The notes under the pieces: model-generated
The model's input: only the letters and a program-made list of their open reading frames with translations
Told to the model about the DNA's origin: nothing
Databases searched by the model: none
In this document: positions 7,619 to 16,308 of the stretch, piece by piece
How positions within the stretch are numbered: the stretch's first letter is position 1
Layout: each line of letters starts with the position of its first letter
Translations under genes and position numbers: made by a program
Source: Chitinophaga sedimenti
Lineage (GTDB): Bacteria; Bacteroidota; Bacteroidia; Chitinophagales; Chitinophagaceae
Reading direction: 5' to 3'
Assembly (NCBI RefSeq): GCF_023156195.1
Contig: NZ_JAKUKA010000001.1
Location: 3,100,001 to 3,164,000 of the forward strand
Length of the DNA: 64,000 nt

Positions 7619-9504
7619 ATGAGAACTTTCCTCCTGGCAACCATGCTGTTCGCCGCCACCACCGCTATTGCGCAACAAACACAAAAACCTCCGCTGCACG
7701 GTAAAAACTGGATGGCCATCACCGGCAAACCGATGGCCGCCACCGCCGGCGCTATGATATTTCAGCAGGGCGGTAACGCCGTAGACGCCGCCTGCGGCAT
7801 GCTGGCAGCTACCTGCACCATGTGGGACGTGCTCAGCTGGGGCGGCGAAACACAAGCCCTCATCTACAATCCGAAAAACAAAAAGGTCATCGCCATTAAC
7901 GCACTGGGCGTCGCACCCACGGGCGCTACGCCATCTTTCTATAAAAGTAAAGGGTATAGTTTTCCTCCGGAATATGGACCGCTGGCAGCCGTAACGCCCG
8001 GTACCGCAGGCGGCCTCTGTCATATGCTGGCAGCGTATGGCACCATGAGTCTCAAACAGGTACTGGCGCCCGCCATGGAAATGGCCGCAGGTTACCCGAT
8101 AGAAGCACAAACCGCCAACAGCTTCGAGCGCAATAAAAAACTGATCAAAGAATGGCCTTACAGCAAGGCCGTATATCTTCCTCATTTGGGAGCATTAAGA
8201 GAAGCGCCGGAAGCGGGAGAAATTTTCGTACAAAAAGATCTGCTGGCTATGCTGACCAAACTGGTAGAAGCAGAACAAACGGCGCTGGCGCAGAAGAAGA
8301 GCCGCAAAGAGGCGATCATGGCGGCATACGACCGTTTCTATAAAGGAGATATTGCGAAGGAGTTCGTGCGCGGTTGCCGGGAACAGGGTGGTTTAATTAC
8401 TATGGAAGATCTCGCGAAATGGAAACCCGTGGAAGAAGAGCCACTGCATGTGAACTACAAAGGCATCGAGGTATACAAACTGCAACAATGGACACAAGGC
8501 CCCATGTTATTACAGGCCTCAACATCCTCGAAAACTTTGATCTGAAAGGCATGGGCTTCAACTCCGCGGCCTATATTCATACGCTTTTTCAAACCATGAA
8601 CCTCACGTTCGCCGACCGCGATTTTTACTACGGTGATCCCGCGTTCTCGAAAGCAATGCCCATCAAAGGATTGCTCAGTAAAGAATATGCAAAAGCGAGA
8701 GCAAAGGAGATCAATACGGCTTTCAATAATGCCAATACGCAACCCGGCGATCCGTACCCGTTCGAAGGAAAGAAAAATCCTTTACGCCGTTTACTGGAAG
8801 CCCACGCCGCACTAAGCGACACGGCCCCTAAACGCGATGGCAACTTCGTACCGAAACACGACGCGATTACGGTCATGAACGATGCGGCTTACCAGGACCG
8901 CCTCTGGCGCGGCACCACCAGTGTGGAGGCCGCAGACAAGGAAGGCTGGGTAGTGTCCATTACCCCAAGCGGCGGCTGGGTGCCGGCCTGCATTGCCGGC
9001 CATACCGGTATTGGCATGAGCCAGCGGGCACAGAGTTTTGTATTGGATTCGGCACTTAGTCCGTTTAACGTGATCGCGCCGGGCAAACGGCCGCGCGTAA
9101 CGCTTACGCCTTCGATGGCGCTGAAAGATGGTAAACCTTATCTCTCTTTCGCTGTACAGGGTGGCGATACGCAGGACCAGAACCTGCTGCAGTTTTTCCT
9201 GAACATGGTGGAGTTTAATATGACCGTGCAACAGGCCACCGAAGCGGCCAACATCAACAGTAACCAGTTATGGTTATCATTAGGCGGCAGCGCAATGAAA
9301 GACCGGATGCCCCGCGCCGGCAGTCTTTTATTAAACAGCAACACGCCGGATAAAACCCGTGAAACACTGAAGGGCATGGGCTACTCACTCAGCTTCTCGG
9401 AGCGTACGAGCGGGCCTATTAATGCTATCTTCTTCGATTGGAAACATGGAAGTTTGTGGGGCGGAAGCAGCAACCACGGGGAGGATTACGGGATCGGGTG
9501 GTAA
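7619..9504 (+). CDS. ggt: Gamma-glutamyltransferase family protein, exported (frameshifted)
   Basis: Ntn-hydrolase that in this family cleaves or transfers the gamma-glutamyl group of glutathione and similar peptides in the periplasm. The signal peptide ends TTAIAQ. The large-subunit region shows GKPMAATAGAMIFQQGGNAV and DAACGMLAA; the autoprocessing and nucleophile threonine is expected in RGTTSVEAADKEG, followed by VVSITPSGGW. One missing base near 8515-8519 (GGCCTC where GGCCCTC fits) breaks the frame; joined length is 628 residues, slightly above the bacterial norm. The usual TTH at the cleavage site is TTS here, so activity of the standard type should not be assumed. It is a single gene flanked by convergent or unrelated genes. 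Confidence 0.87.
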
Positions 9505-9512
9505 TTATTTTC

Positions 9513-9806
9513 CTAACGCATCATTACCTCGCTCAACAACAACCCGCTGCCACCACCATAATGCTGCACCAACTTCACCTCCGGCCGTTGCGCGGTAAAG
9601 TAATCGCGCAACGCCGCTTCTTCATCCGCACTGATGCCCGGCCCGAACAACACCAGGTCAAAAGCAGTATCGGCGAATAAGGCACGCGCCTCATCGTCCT
9701 GCACCACCCCCACGCCATTCCAGTCTTCCCGCTTGTTTAACAGGCGCACGACGGTATCACGTATTTCCGCATTGCGGCCAATGTAAAGGATATTTGTTTT
9801 CTCCAT
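9513..9806 (-). CDS. Receiver-like domain protein lacking the phosphoacceptor
   Basis: A 97-residue protein with the strand pattern of a response-regulator receiver domain: ILYIGR where active receivers have an acidic pair, then FDLVLFGPGIS where the phosphorylated aspartate would sit, and VKLVQHYGGG at the position of the conserved lysine strand. The acidic pocket is missing and Gly or Phe stands at the phosphoacceptor site, so it is best called a pseudo-receiver. It follows the pirin gene in the same direction, with a hairpin between them. Function unknown; a phosphorylation-independent binding partner is one possibility. Confidence 0.6.
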   Translation of the reverse strand: MEKTNILYIGRNAEIRDTVVRLLNKREDWNGVGVVQDDEARALFADTAFDLVLFGPGISADEEAALRDYFTAQRPEVKLVQHYGGGSGLLLSEVMMR

Positions 9807-9821
9807 GATTTAATGTAATAA

Positions 9822-9844
9822 CCTCGCCCGATAACCGGGCGAGG
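9822..9844 (-). terminator. 9-bp GC-rich hairpin between pirin and pseudo-receiver genes
   Basis: CCTCGCCCG (9822-9830) pairs with CGGGCGAGG (9836-9844) around a 5-base loop. It follows the pirin stop at 9865 on the minus strand and is followed by a moderately U-rich stretch. It may terminate or attenuate transcription before the pseudo-receiver gene. Confidence 0.5.
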
Positions 9845-9864
9845 ATGAATGTATAAAAAACTGC

Positions 9865-10742
9865 TCAGGAAATCATCATTGGCACGTCCATCAGCAGCAC
9901 CTCCGCGTCCTGCGACCCGGATGTTATTTGTAAGGTGTTTTTGTCCCAGATCCCCAGCCCGTCCCGGCGGCCAAGCGGGGTATTATCGATCGTTACTTCG
10001 CCGTTGATAACGAATACATACACACCGTTGCCGGGTTTGTGCACTTTGTAATTCGTGGTAAAGCCTTTATCGAAGCGGCCCATATGAAACCAGGCATCTG
10101 GTTAATCCATACCCCGGCATCGTTCGGGTTTGGCGATAAGATCTGCTGCAGTTTATTATGCCGGTCGGCCACATTCAGCGTCAGCTGGTCGTAGCGGGGC
10201 GTTACGTTCTTTTTGTTGGGGAACAGCCATATCTGTAAAAAGCGCGTGTCCTTATCGCGGTTCTTATTGTATTCGCTGTGAAAGATGCCCGTGCCCGCGC
10301 TCATCACCTGTATGTCGCCATGTTTGATCACGGCCACGTTACCCATACTGTCTTTATGTTCCAAATCACCTTCCAGCGGAATGGAAATGATTTCCATATT
10401 GTCATGCGGATGCCGGTCGAATCCACGGCCCGGGGCTACCCAATCGTCGTTCAGCACGCGCAACACGCCGAAGTGCATACGATCGGGATTATAATAATTC
10501 GCGAAACTGAAGGTATGTTTACTTTCCAGCCAGCCATGGTTGGCATGTCCGCGGGTATCGGATGTATGCAGTACCATATTGGCGGTGAGGGTGGATTCCG
10601 GGTTAGGAAGATGATTAAAGCCCATTACGTCCAGCTCTTTCAACTCGTCTACATCATTCTGGATTACGTTGCCCATGGCGGCGTTGGCCACGAACATGCC
10701 GGTACCGAGCAGGCCTTTCCTGATAAAATCTTTTCTTTCCAT
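9865..10742 (-). CDS. Pirin family protein with export signal (frameshifted)
   Basis: Cupin-type protein of the pirin family; members bind iron and some act as quercetin dioxygenases or redox-sensitive cofactors. The N-terminal cupin holds the metal ligands in FDRHPHDNMEIISIPLEG and in GTGIFHSEYN. One missing base near 10086 breaks the frame; repaired, it reads QMPGFHMGRFDKG and totals 292 residues, about 50 longer than typical pirins. The extra N-terminus (MERKDFIRKGLLGTGMFVAN) resembles a Tat-type signal but has RK in place of the twin arginines. Export is therefore an inference. A Crp/Fnr regulator gene lies 68 bp upstream, in the same direction, and may control it. Confidence 0.85.
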
Positions 10743-10810
10743 AGCTTGGTGTGTTTATATAGCAAAACTACCCGCTACAGTTAACCCGGCCATTGAACTA
10801 GTTCAAGAAA

Positions 10811-11389
10811 TTACTTTTTAGCAAGACGGGTGCGCACCTTGCTGAGGAACTCCGGTGAAAAGCCCAGGAAAGAGGCAATCTGGTGCTGCGGCGCCCTTTG
10901 AGGTATGGTGGGGTACCGTTCGAGGAAGTCGAGGTACTTTTGTTCGGCCGTAGTGGCAATGGTCTGGAACAACCGCTCCTGCAGCCGCGACACATTCCGC
11001 TGCACCATGAGGCGAAACATCCGCTCGAAGCGGGGCGCCTCCTGTAACAACTGTTCTTTCGTATCGGGATTCAACAATAACAACTCACAATCCTCCAGCG
11101 TTTCGATGAACATGCGACTGGGTTTGCCCTCATGAAAGCTGGCAATATCGCTCACCCACCAGTTTTCGATGGCAAACTGCAGGGTAATCTCCGCCCCATG
11201 CTCATCCACATAATAACTGCGGATGCATCCCTTATTGATGTACGCTTCAAAACGGCACACCTCCCCTTCTTTCAGCAGGAACGTTTTTTTGGGAACGTGC
11301 CGCTGTTCGAGCAGGGAATTAAAGAGGTTAACTTCGTCCGGCGCGAAGGCAGCATACCTGGTGATGTAGTTGTTGATGTGGGAGAACAT
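10811..11389 (-). CDS. Crp/Fnr family transcriptional regulator
   Basis: 192-residue regulator with an N-terminal cyclic-nucleotide-binding-like beta barrel (FLLKEGEVCRFEAYINKGCI, then a strand ending in DELLLLN-like ELLLLNPDT) and a C-terminal helix-turn-helix, IASFLGFSPEFLSKVRTRLA. No cysteine cluster for an iron-sulfur centre and no clear cAMP pocket are visible, as is usual for the short Bacteroidota members of this family. The gene lies directly upstream of the pirin gene on the same strand, a pairing often seen, so the pirin gene is a plausible target. The frame is intact. Confidence 0.85.
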   Translation of the reverse strand: MFSHINNYITRYAAFAPDEVNLFNSLLEQRHVPKKTFLLKEGEVCRFEAYINKGCIRSYYVDEHGAEITLQFAIENWWVSDIASFHEGKPSRMFIETLEDCELLLLNPDTKEQLLQEAPRFERMFRLMVQRNVSRLQERLFQTIATTAEQKYLDFLERYPTIPQRAPQHQIASFLGFSPEFLSKVRTRLAKK

Positions 11390-11411
11390 GGATTAAAGAT
11401 AGGGAAAAGGA

Positions 11412-12206
11412 TCACTCCAGCTTCCCTGCTTTCGTACTCAAATACTTCTTCTCGTACGTATACAACGCCTCAATCACCTTCCGCGGATGCTTCTTTTCGA
11501 ACAACCAGATCACGAACGTGGTAAAGCGGATGAGCCCCTTCGGACTTTTCAGCGCCTCGGCCAGTTTGGATATGCTGGTATCGCGGGCGGAGAGGCAGCC
11601 GTTACGCTCGGCGCCCTGTTTGCCATGCAGCTCCTCCGCGAAACTCCAGGCGCCGTCGCGGGCATTGCCGATGCTGAACTGGATGAGCACCGACTGGCCA
11701 TTGGCCGCGTGTAAACCCATGAGTGATAATAGCGGGGAAATGCGGCTGATGCGGTTCATCACATCATAGGTGAGCGAACCGATGATATCGTTGATGCTGA
11801 TAAAATCTTTGCGCAATCCCTGCAAATCGTTGGTGCCACTGGCATCTACGCTGGCCACGCCAAGGTCGTAGTTGATGTGTGCATTCATACCTAACAGTAG
11901 TTGCTGCAACAGCACTACCCGCCATTTACGGCAACCGGCAAAGGCCACCGCCCAGGGACCGCTGGGCTTTTGTCCGGCCCGGTATTGCTGCACGGCCTCC
12001 GGGTAACGGTTGGCGAAAAACACGTCGAGGCGTTCCATGCGGGGGCCATCTTCAAACTCATTTTTGAGAATGCCTTCTTTTACGCGGACCGTTACTTTGT
12101 GGTACAGCGCCGCGAAATAACCAACACGGTCCTTCCGGTCCATACAATCTTCAATAATCTTTTCAAGCTGAAAAATCACCTCATCGATAGTGGTAGCAGG
12201 TGTCAT
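11412..12206 (-). CDS. DUF5995 family protein
   Basis: 264-residue cytoplasmic protein of the uncharacterised DUF5995 family. Family features visible are the N-terminal amphipathic helices (IDEVIFQLEKIIEDCMDRKD), the central HINYDLGVASV motif with a conserved His-Asn pair, and a long helical C-terminal half ending in a lysine-rich tail. No signal peptide or membrane helix is present. No biochemical role is established for the family. It stands alone between the Crp/Fnr gene (22 bp away, same strand) and a divergent secreted protein gene. The frame is intact. Confidence 0.7.
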   Translation of the reverse strand: MTPATTIDEVIFQLEKIIEDCMDRKDRVGYFAALYHKVTVRVKEGILKNEFEDGPRMERLDVFFANRYPEAVQQYRAGQKPSGPWAVAFAGCRKWRVVLLQQLLLGMNAHINYDLGVASVDASGTNDLQGLRKDFISINDIIGSLTYDVMNRISRISPLLSLMGLHAANGQSVLIQFSIGNARDGAWSFAEELHGKQGAERNGCLSARDTSISKLAEALKSPKGLIRFTTFVIWLFEKKHPRKVIEALYTYEKKYLSTKAGKLE

Positions 12207-12295
12207 ACGGGGACTATTTGGGATTAAAAGAATATGGCTGCAATGTTAACGCTATTTTCCCTACTTTTAACCATCTACCCAAACCCGTTTATCCT

Positions 12296-13434
12296 ATGCC
12301 ACGCATTGCGGCTACACTCTTTTTTCTCCTGTATGGCTTAACATCCTACGCGCAGCAGGACAGCGCGATGAGCGTTTACCTCTACGATACGAAGTTCAAA
12401 CACAAAGTGCAACGTCGGCATAACTTTAACCGCGACTCCTTTTACCTGCGCCGCGGCGTGGTATACGTGGCTAAAATACGCGACACTTATCACCGGCCAT
12501 TGCAACTGCTGGATATCACCGAAAACACGCTGGTGTTCCGCAACCTGTCGGGCACCTACCGTAACGAGCCCGACACCTTTTTCTCAAGCCCGGTGACCTC
12601 ACGGAATTACAACTGAACCCGAAGGGCATGTCTGCCAAACTGCTGCTGCACCACCACCGCTATACATTCGGGTATGATACCGGCTCCGCGTACATTCCGC
12701 CACAGCCGGGTGTTACGTGGATCAAACAGCAGGAAGTTCATTACGAAAAGCTCCCCGTGCAAACGGCAAAAGGCATTACCTTCAGTTACCTGCCCGACTC
12801 CCTTGCCAACCGCGCCGAACCCGATCCCGCGTTGCTGGACAAAACTTACCGCAGGCGTTACTTCTTTGGTTTTACCCCTGCAGGACGGGAAGAGATCAAT
12901 GGCATTGCCTTTGGCCTGTTGTCCGAAAACAGGAAGAATCACAAATACAACATACGCGACACGCTGGTCACGCGGGGCCTGAATATAGAGCTGCATCCCA
13001 TGTCGCTGCTGTTCGGCTTCTTCCTTCCTTACATCGGCGAAATCGGCAAGCCCAACTACAGCTACGAACGATACCTGCAGGAAAGCGCGCCCGAATGGGA
13101 AACTAAAATGTATGGCGTTAACCTATCGCTCCTGCACATTGGCAGCCGGCGGATATACGGCCTGAACATCGCTCCCACCATGACGGTGGTGGACGAGATG
13201 CACGGCCTCACCATTACCCCGATCGTGAACTACGCGATGGTACAGCAAGGAACGATGATTTCCCTGTATAACAACAGTAAAAGAAGCCGCGGTTTCCAGC
13301 TGGGACTGATCAACACGAGCAGGGACCACCGCGGGTTGCAGATCGGTTTGTGGAACACGAACGCCAAAAGAAGATTACCCTTTATCAACTGGCAGCTGAA
13401 AGCGGCCGATTCCTCTCTTCAGCAGCGCGACTAA
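12296..13434 (+). CDS. Exported protein with GLQIGL-type repeats (frameshifted)
   Basis: Predicted exported protein of about 379 residues. The start at 12296 opens a signal peptide, MPRIAATLFFLLYGLTSYAQ. One missing base near 12582-12586 splits the gene; the joined frame runs through KPGDLTELQLNPKGM into the second part. The C-terminal region has GFQLGLINTSRDHRGLQIGL and similar glycine-aromatic repeats that resemble beta strands of an outer-membrane or surface protein. The middle part is unrecognised. The gene is divergent from the DUF5995 gene, with TACTTTTA about 30 bp upstream as a possible minus-7 element. Function unknown. Confidence 0.6.
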
Positions 13435-13580
13435 CGACGCGCATAAATTTTCGCCGCACAGGTCGCGGGGGCAATGATCGTTATCTGTCGGGGGCGGTGT
13501 AAAACATTGACCACCCGGAACGCACCATGCCTCCCAAACGTAACGAAAACCTTAGCTACAAATCTGAAAATCCCGTACGC

Positions 13581-13624
13581 AAAGGGCAGCGAAAGGGCAG
13601 TTAAAGGGCAGGCAAAGGGCCAGG
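13581..13624. repeat. Four 11-bp direct repeats, AAAGGGCAGNN
   Basis: AAAGGGC starts at 13581, 13592, 13603 and 13614, exactly 11 bp apart. Three units read AAAGGGCAG plus two variable bases; the fourth reads AAAGGGCCAGG. The exact period, close to one helical turn, places identical bases on one face of the DNA. Confidence 0.75.
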
Positions 13625-13726
13625 GTTGCTCCAGGCTTGCTTTTCCCTGGCTGCATCCTTGCTGGATGGTTAATTCTACTATGGTTTCGGGGAGGTACAT
13701 TTTTACTAAAGTACCCCCGTTTTAGC

Positions 13727-13759
13727 AAGGATCGTCGAAGGATGGTATAAGGATGGTCC
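13727..13759. repeat. Three 11-bp direct repeats, AAGGATSGTNN
   Basis: AAGGAT starts at 13727, 13738 and 13749, exactly 11 bp apart, with the units AAGGATCGTCG, AAGGATGGTAT and AAGGATGGTCC. The array ends 94 bp before the start of the orphan gene at 13853. The same period, with related AGGAT cores, recurs in the inverted repeat at 57110-57207. Confidence 0.75.
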
Positions 13760-13852
13760 GGGGGAGGGTAAAATCATTAGCAAAAATGTAACGCAAACAC
13801 TTGTTAATGAACAACATAAAGACGCTAAAATGGTACAATTTTTGCCGCAAAA

Positions 13853-14468
13853 ATGTACACTAAAACAGCACTGATGATACAGAAATACATGAACGCACTT
13901 ACGCACGGCGCCTCGGGGAAATTCGGCGACATCTGCGTGTTTTACCAGCGCAACGGCAAAACCTGCGTGGGTAAGGTACCGGTTGCGCGGCCGGGCAAGG
14001 GTACGCCTAACCAGCAACGCGCGCCCGGGGCGATTTCAGCGATGCCAATGCCTATGCTTCGGAAGTGATAGCAGATGAGCAGCGATATGCTATTTACTAC
14101 CAGCTTCGCCTGCCGGGGTGTAACGTGCAGAACATGGCGGTGAAGGACTTCTTTGGGGCGCCGGAAATTACGCAGGTGAATACAGATGAATACACCGGGG
14201 TGAAAGGCAGCGCCATCACTATATGGGCAAAGGATAATGTGCGCGTGGAGGCGGTAACCGTCGCCATTTATGATGCGGACGACAACCTGATAGAGATGGG
14301 GCCGGCCACGGCGGTGAACAGGGGCAAAACGAAGAAGTGTAAGTCATCTTACTGGGAATATACCGCCACCCATACCGGCAATGCACAGCGTGTAACGATT
14401 ACGGCATTAGACATGCCGGGTAATGCTACGGTGGCAGAATATATGCTGGCGGAGCGTGCTACCGTTGA
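13853..14468 (+). CDS. Orphan protein of about 205 residues (frameshifted, end uncertain)
   Basis: Unrecognised protein, probably cytoplasmic, without a signal peptide. The N-terminus reads MNALTHGASGKFGDICVFYQ after one of several possible starts (13853, 13874 or 13889). One missing base near 14022-14028 joins it to a second frame through RGDFSDANAYASEVIADEQR, and coding character continues through ITALDMPGNATV near 14430. In the nominal frame there is no stop until 15057, far inside the antisense strand of the ABC gene, so a second indel is likely; stops at 14468 or 14521 are plausible ends. The small glycine-rich start resembles phage-tail-like or surface repeat proteins only vaguely. Phased 11-bp repeats lie just upstream. 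Confidence 0.55.
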
Positions 14469-14517
14469 AGTGTGTGACACAGCGGCGGCTGAAACGGGTA
14501 CTGTTGCCGGTAAAAGG

Positions 14518-15472
14518 CTAAGCAGGCATATACCAGTGCCCGTTACCACTGATCGCGAGCAGGACCTCATCGCCGACGGCAATACCCTCACGGTTGGTGT
14601 GAAGCAGGAGCCGTTCGCCGGCGGCGAGCACTTCCACCTCGAAAACGGGGCCGATGAAGTCGACGCGTTGGACGATCGCTTTAACACCGCCCTCATTGAC
14701 GATACTGATTTGCTCGGGACGGAGGAACAGGCGCGGTTGCGTGCCAGGGAAAATGGCGGCAGACAGGAGATTGTAACGGCCGAACAAGCCCGCGGCATAT
14801 GCTGTAGCAGGTTGACGGTAAGTGGTGACTGGCGCGGCCTGTTGTACGATGGCGCCGTCCTTCACGAGCATCACTTCGTCGGCCCACGAGAGGATGTCGA
14901 GCGGGTCGTGCGAAACGAGCAGGATGGTGATATGGAGCTTTTCGCCGATGTCGGCGATCACAGACTTCAGGATTTGTTTATGAACGAGGTCGAGGTTGGA
15001 AAAGGGCTCATCGAGCACGAGCAGCTTTGGCGAAGTGGCCAGCTGGCGCGCGAGTGAAATACGTTGCTTCTCCCCTCCCGAAAGCTGGGTAGTCCAACGT
15101 TTCAACAGGTGATCGATGCGACAGATGCGGTATAAATCTGCGGAATCCTCGTCAAAAAGAGGTTGGCGTATGCCAGTTCTTCTTCTACGCGATAATTATT
15201 GCGGAGTTCGTAGTGCTGTGAGAGATAGGCAATACCCGGGTGGCCCGGCATCAACTTTTCGTGAATGCCCTTCACCTTTTTGCCATTAAACCACACCTGC
15301 CCGCTGGTAGCCTGTCCCAAACCGGCCACAATTTTGAGCAGCGTGCTTTTACCCGAGCCGGATTCGCCGGCGATAGCGATCTTTGCAGCTCCTGCTGCGT
15401 AAAACTGATCCCTTTCAGTACTTCTTCCTGACCTTCCTGCTTGCGGATGTCCGTAACCTGTAGTAAATTCAT
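14518..15472 (-). CDS. ABC transporter ATP-binding protein (two frameshifts)
   Basis: ATPase subunit of an importer-type ABC transporter, about 318 residues. The start at 15472 reads MNLLQVTDIRKQEGQEEVLK. Missing bases near 15379-15384 and within the A run 15154-15158 break the frame. Joined, it has Walker A GESGSGKST, a Q-loop near YLSQHYELR, the signature LSGGEKQR, Walker B LLVLDEP and the H-loop VSHD, all in order. The C-terminal 80 residues, with LFLRPEQISIVNEG and a beta-rich tail, resemble the TOBE domain of spermidine/sulfate/molybdate/iron-type ATPases. No permease or binding protein is adjacent, so the substrate cannot be read from context. Its stop is tail to tail with the orphan gene. 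Confidence 0.85.
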
Positions 15473-15577
15473 AAGAACGCTCAAAAGTAAGCTCCACCGG
15501 CATCTTAAAAAAACAAATATTCTCCGGTGGATTTTTTACTTTTACTAAGACACGATTCCACGATTCCTTTTTAAGCA

Positions 15578-16155
15578 ATGGAGCTGATACCACGTTCAGA
15601 ACAGATGCTGCTGCAACGCGCGGCAGAAGGCGACCAGGGGTCGTTCGCGGAGCTCTTTCGTGCATACAAAGACAAGCTTTACGGTATTTTACTTAAGATG
15701 ACGGATTCTGCCGAACTGACAGAAGACATCATCCAGGACGTTTTCCTGCGCCTCTGGCGGAAGCGCGAAGAACTGGCCACGATCGACAACTTCGGCGGTT
15801 ACGTGTTCCGCATGGCGCAATACAGGCGCTGAACGCGTTTAAGCGCCGCGCCCGGGAGTACCAGTACATCGCATCGTTGCAGGAACCCGTTACCGGCGCG
15901 GAGCCGGAAACGCAACTGCAATTCCAGGAGGCGCGCGCCCGGCTGGAAATGGCGGTACAGCAACTGCCGCCAAAACAGAAAGAAGTTTTCACACTCAGTC
16001 GCGACAAAGGCCTCAAACACGAGGAGATTGCCCGCGCACTCAACATATCGCCTGCCACCGTGAACAACCACCTCGTGGAGGCATTACGCCAGCTGCGTAA
16101 AAAGGTAGGTCCCTACCTCAATATCACCTATTTCCTCTGCTGCTTCTTTTTCTGA
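15578..16155 (+). CDS. ECF-type RNA polymerase sigma factor (frameshifted)
   Basis: Extracytoplasmic-function sigma factor of about 192 residues that directs RNA polymerase to the SusCD locus downstream. Region 2 is visible as AELFRAYKDKLYGILLKM and AELTEDIIQDVFLRLWRKRE; region 4 as QLPPKQKEVFTLSRDKGLKH followed by EEIARALNISPATVNNHLVE. One missing base near 15819-15823 splits the gene between them; joined it reads QALNAFKRRAREYQY. The C-terminus ends in an odd hydrophobic tail, LNITYFLCCFFF. The FecR anti-sigma gene follows after 153 bp and a SusC receptor with an STN domain after that, the standard order for substrate-induced transmembrane signalling in Bacteroidota. Confidence 0.9.
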
Positions 16156-16308
16156 TTGTAACACAATGCTTTAGCTGTGCCGAAAAATATTTTTCAGGCG
16201 ACTAGTTATATGCTTCCGGGTAATTGTCTATTTGGTAACAACACTTGTTCCACGTAGATGAAATGGCCGGTTTTACCCACCGGGAATGCAATTAAACTGA
16301 TACAAATT

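Larger units (their letters stand above)
13435..13852. other. 418-bp intergenic region with phased repeats and a hairpin
   Basis: No convincing protein gene is present. The region holds two arrays of 11-bp direct repeats (13581-13624 and 13727-13759, listed separately), a bulged hairpin at 13688-13719 (CGGGGAGGTAC against GTACCCCCG), a distant inverted pair ATCCTTGCT (13655-13663) and AGCAAGGAT (13724-13732), and CCAGGG/CCCTGG arms near 13620-13650. A 25-codon basic ORF, 13527-13604 (begins MPPKRNENLSYK), overlaps the first array and is doubtful. The density of symmetric elements ahead of the orphan gene at 13853 suggests a regulatory region. Confidence 0.5.

Noticed and set aside
13431..13700. 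89-codon minus-strand open frame in the intergenic region
   Set aside because: It runs across the 11-bp repeat array, overlaps the end of the upstream gene and has low-complexity, unconvincing composition.
14522..15057. Plus-strand continuation of the orphan gene opposite the ABC ATPase gene
   Set aside because: All ABC motifs are on the minus strand here and the plus-strand translation loses coding character after about 14460.
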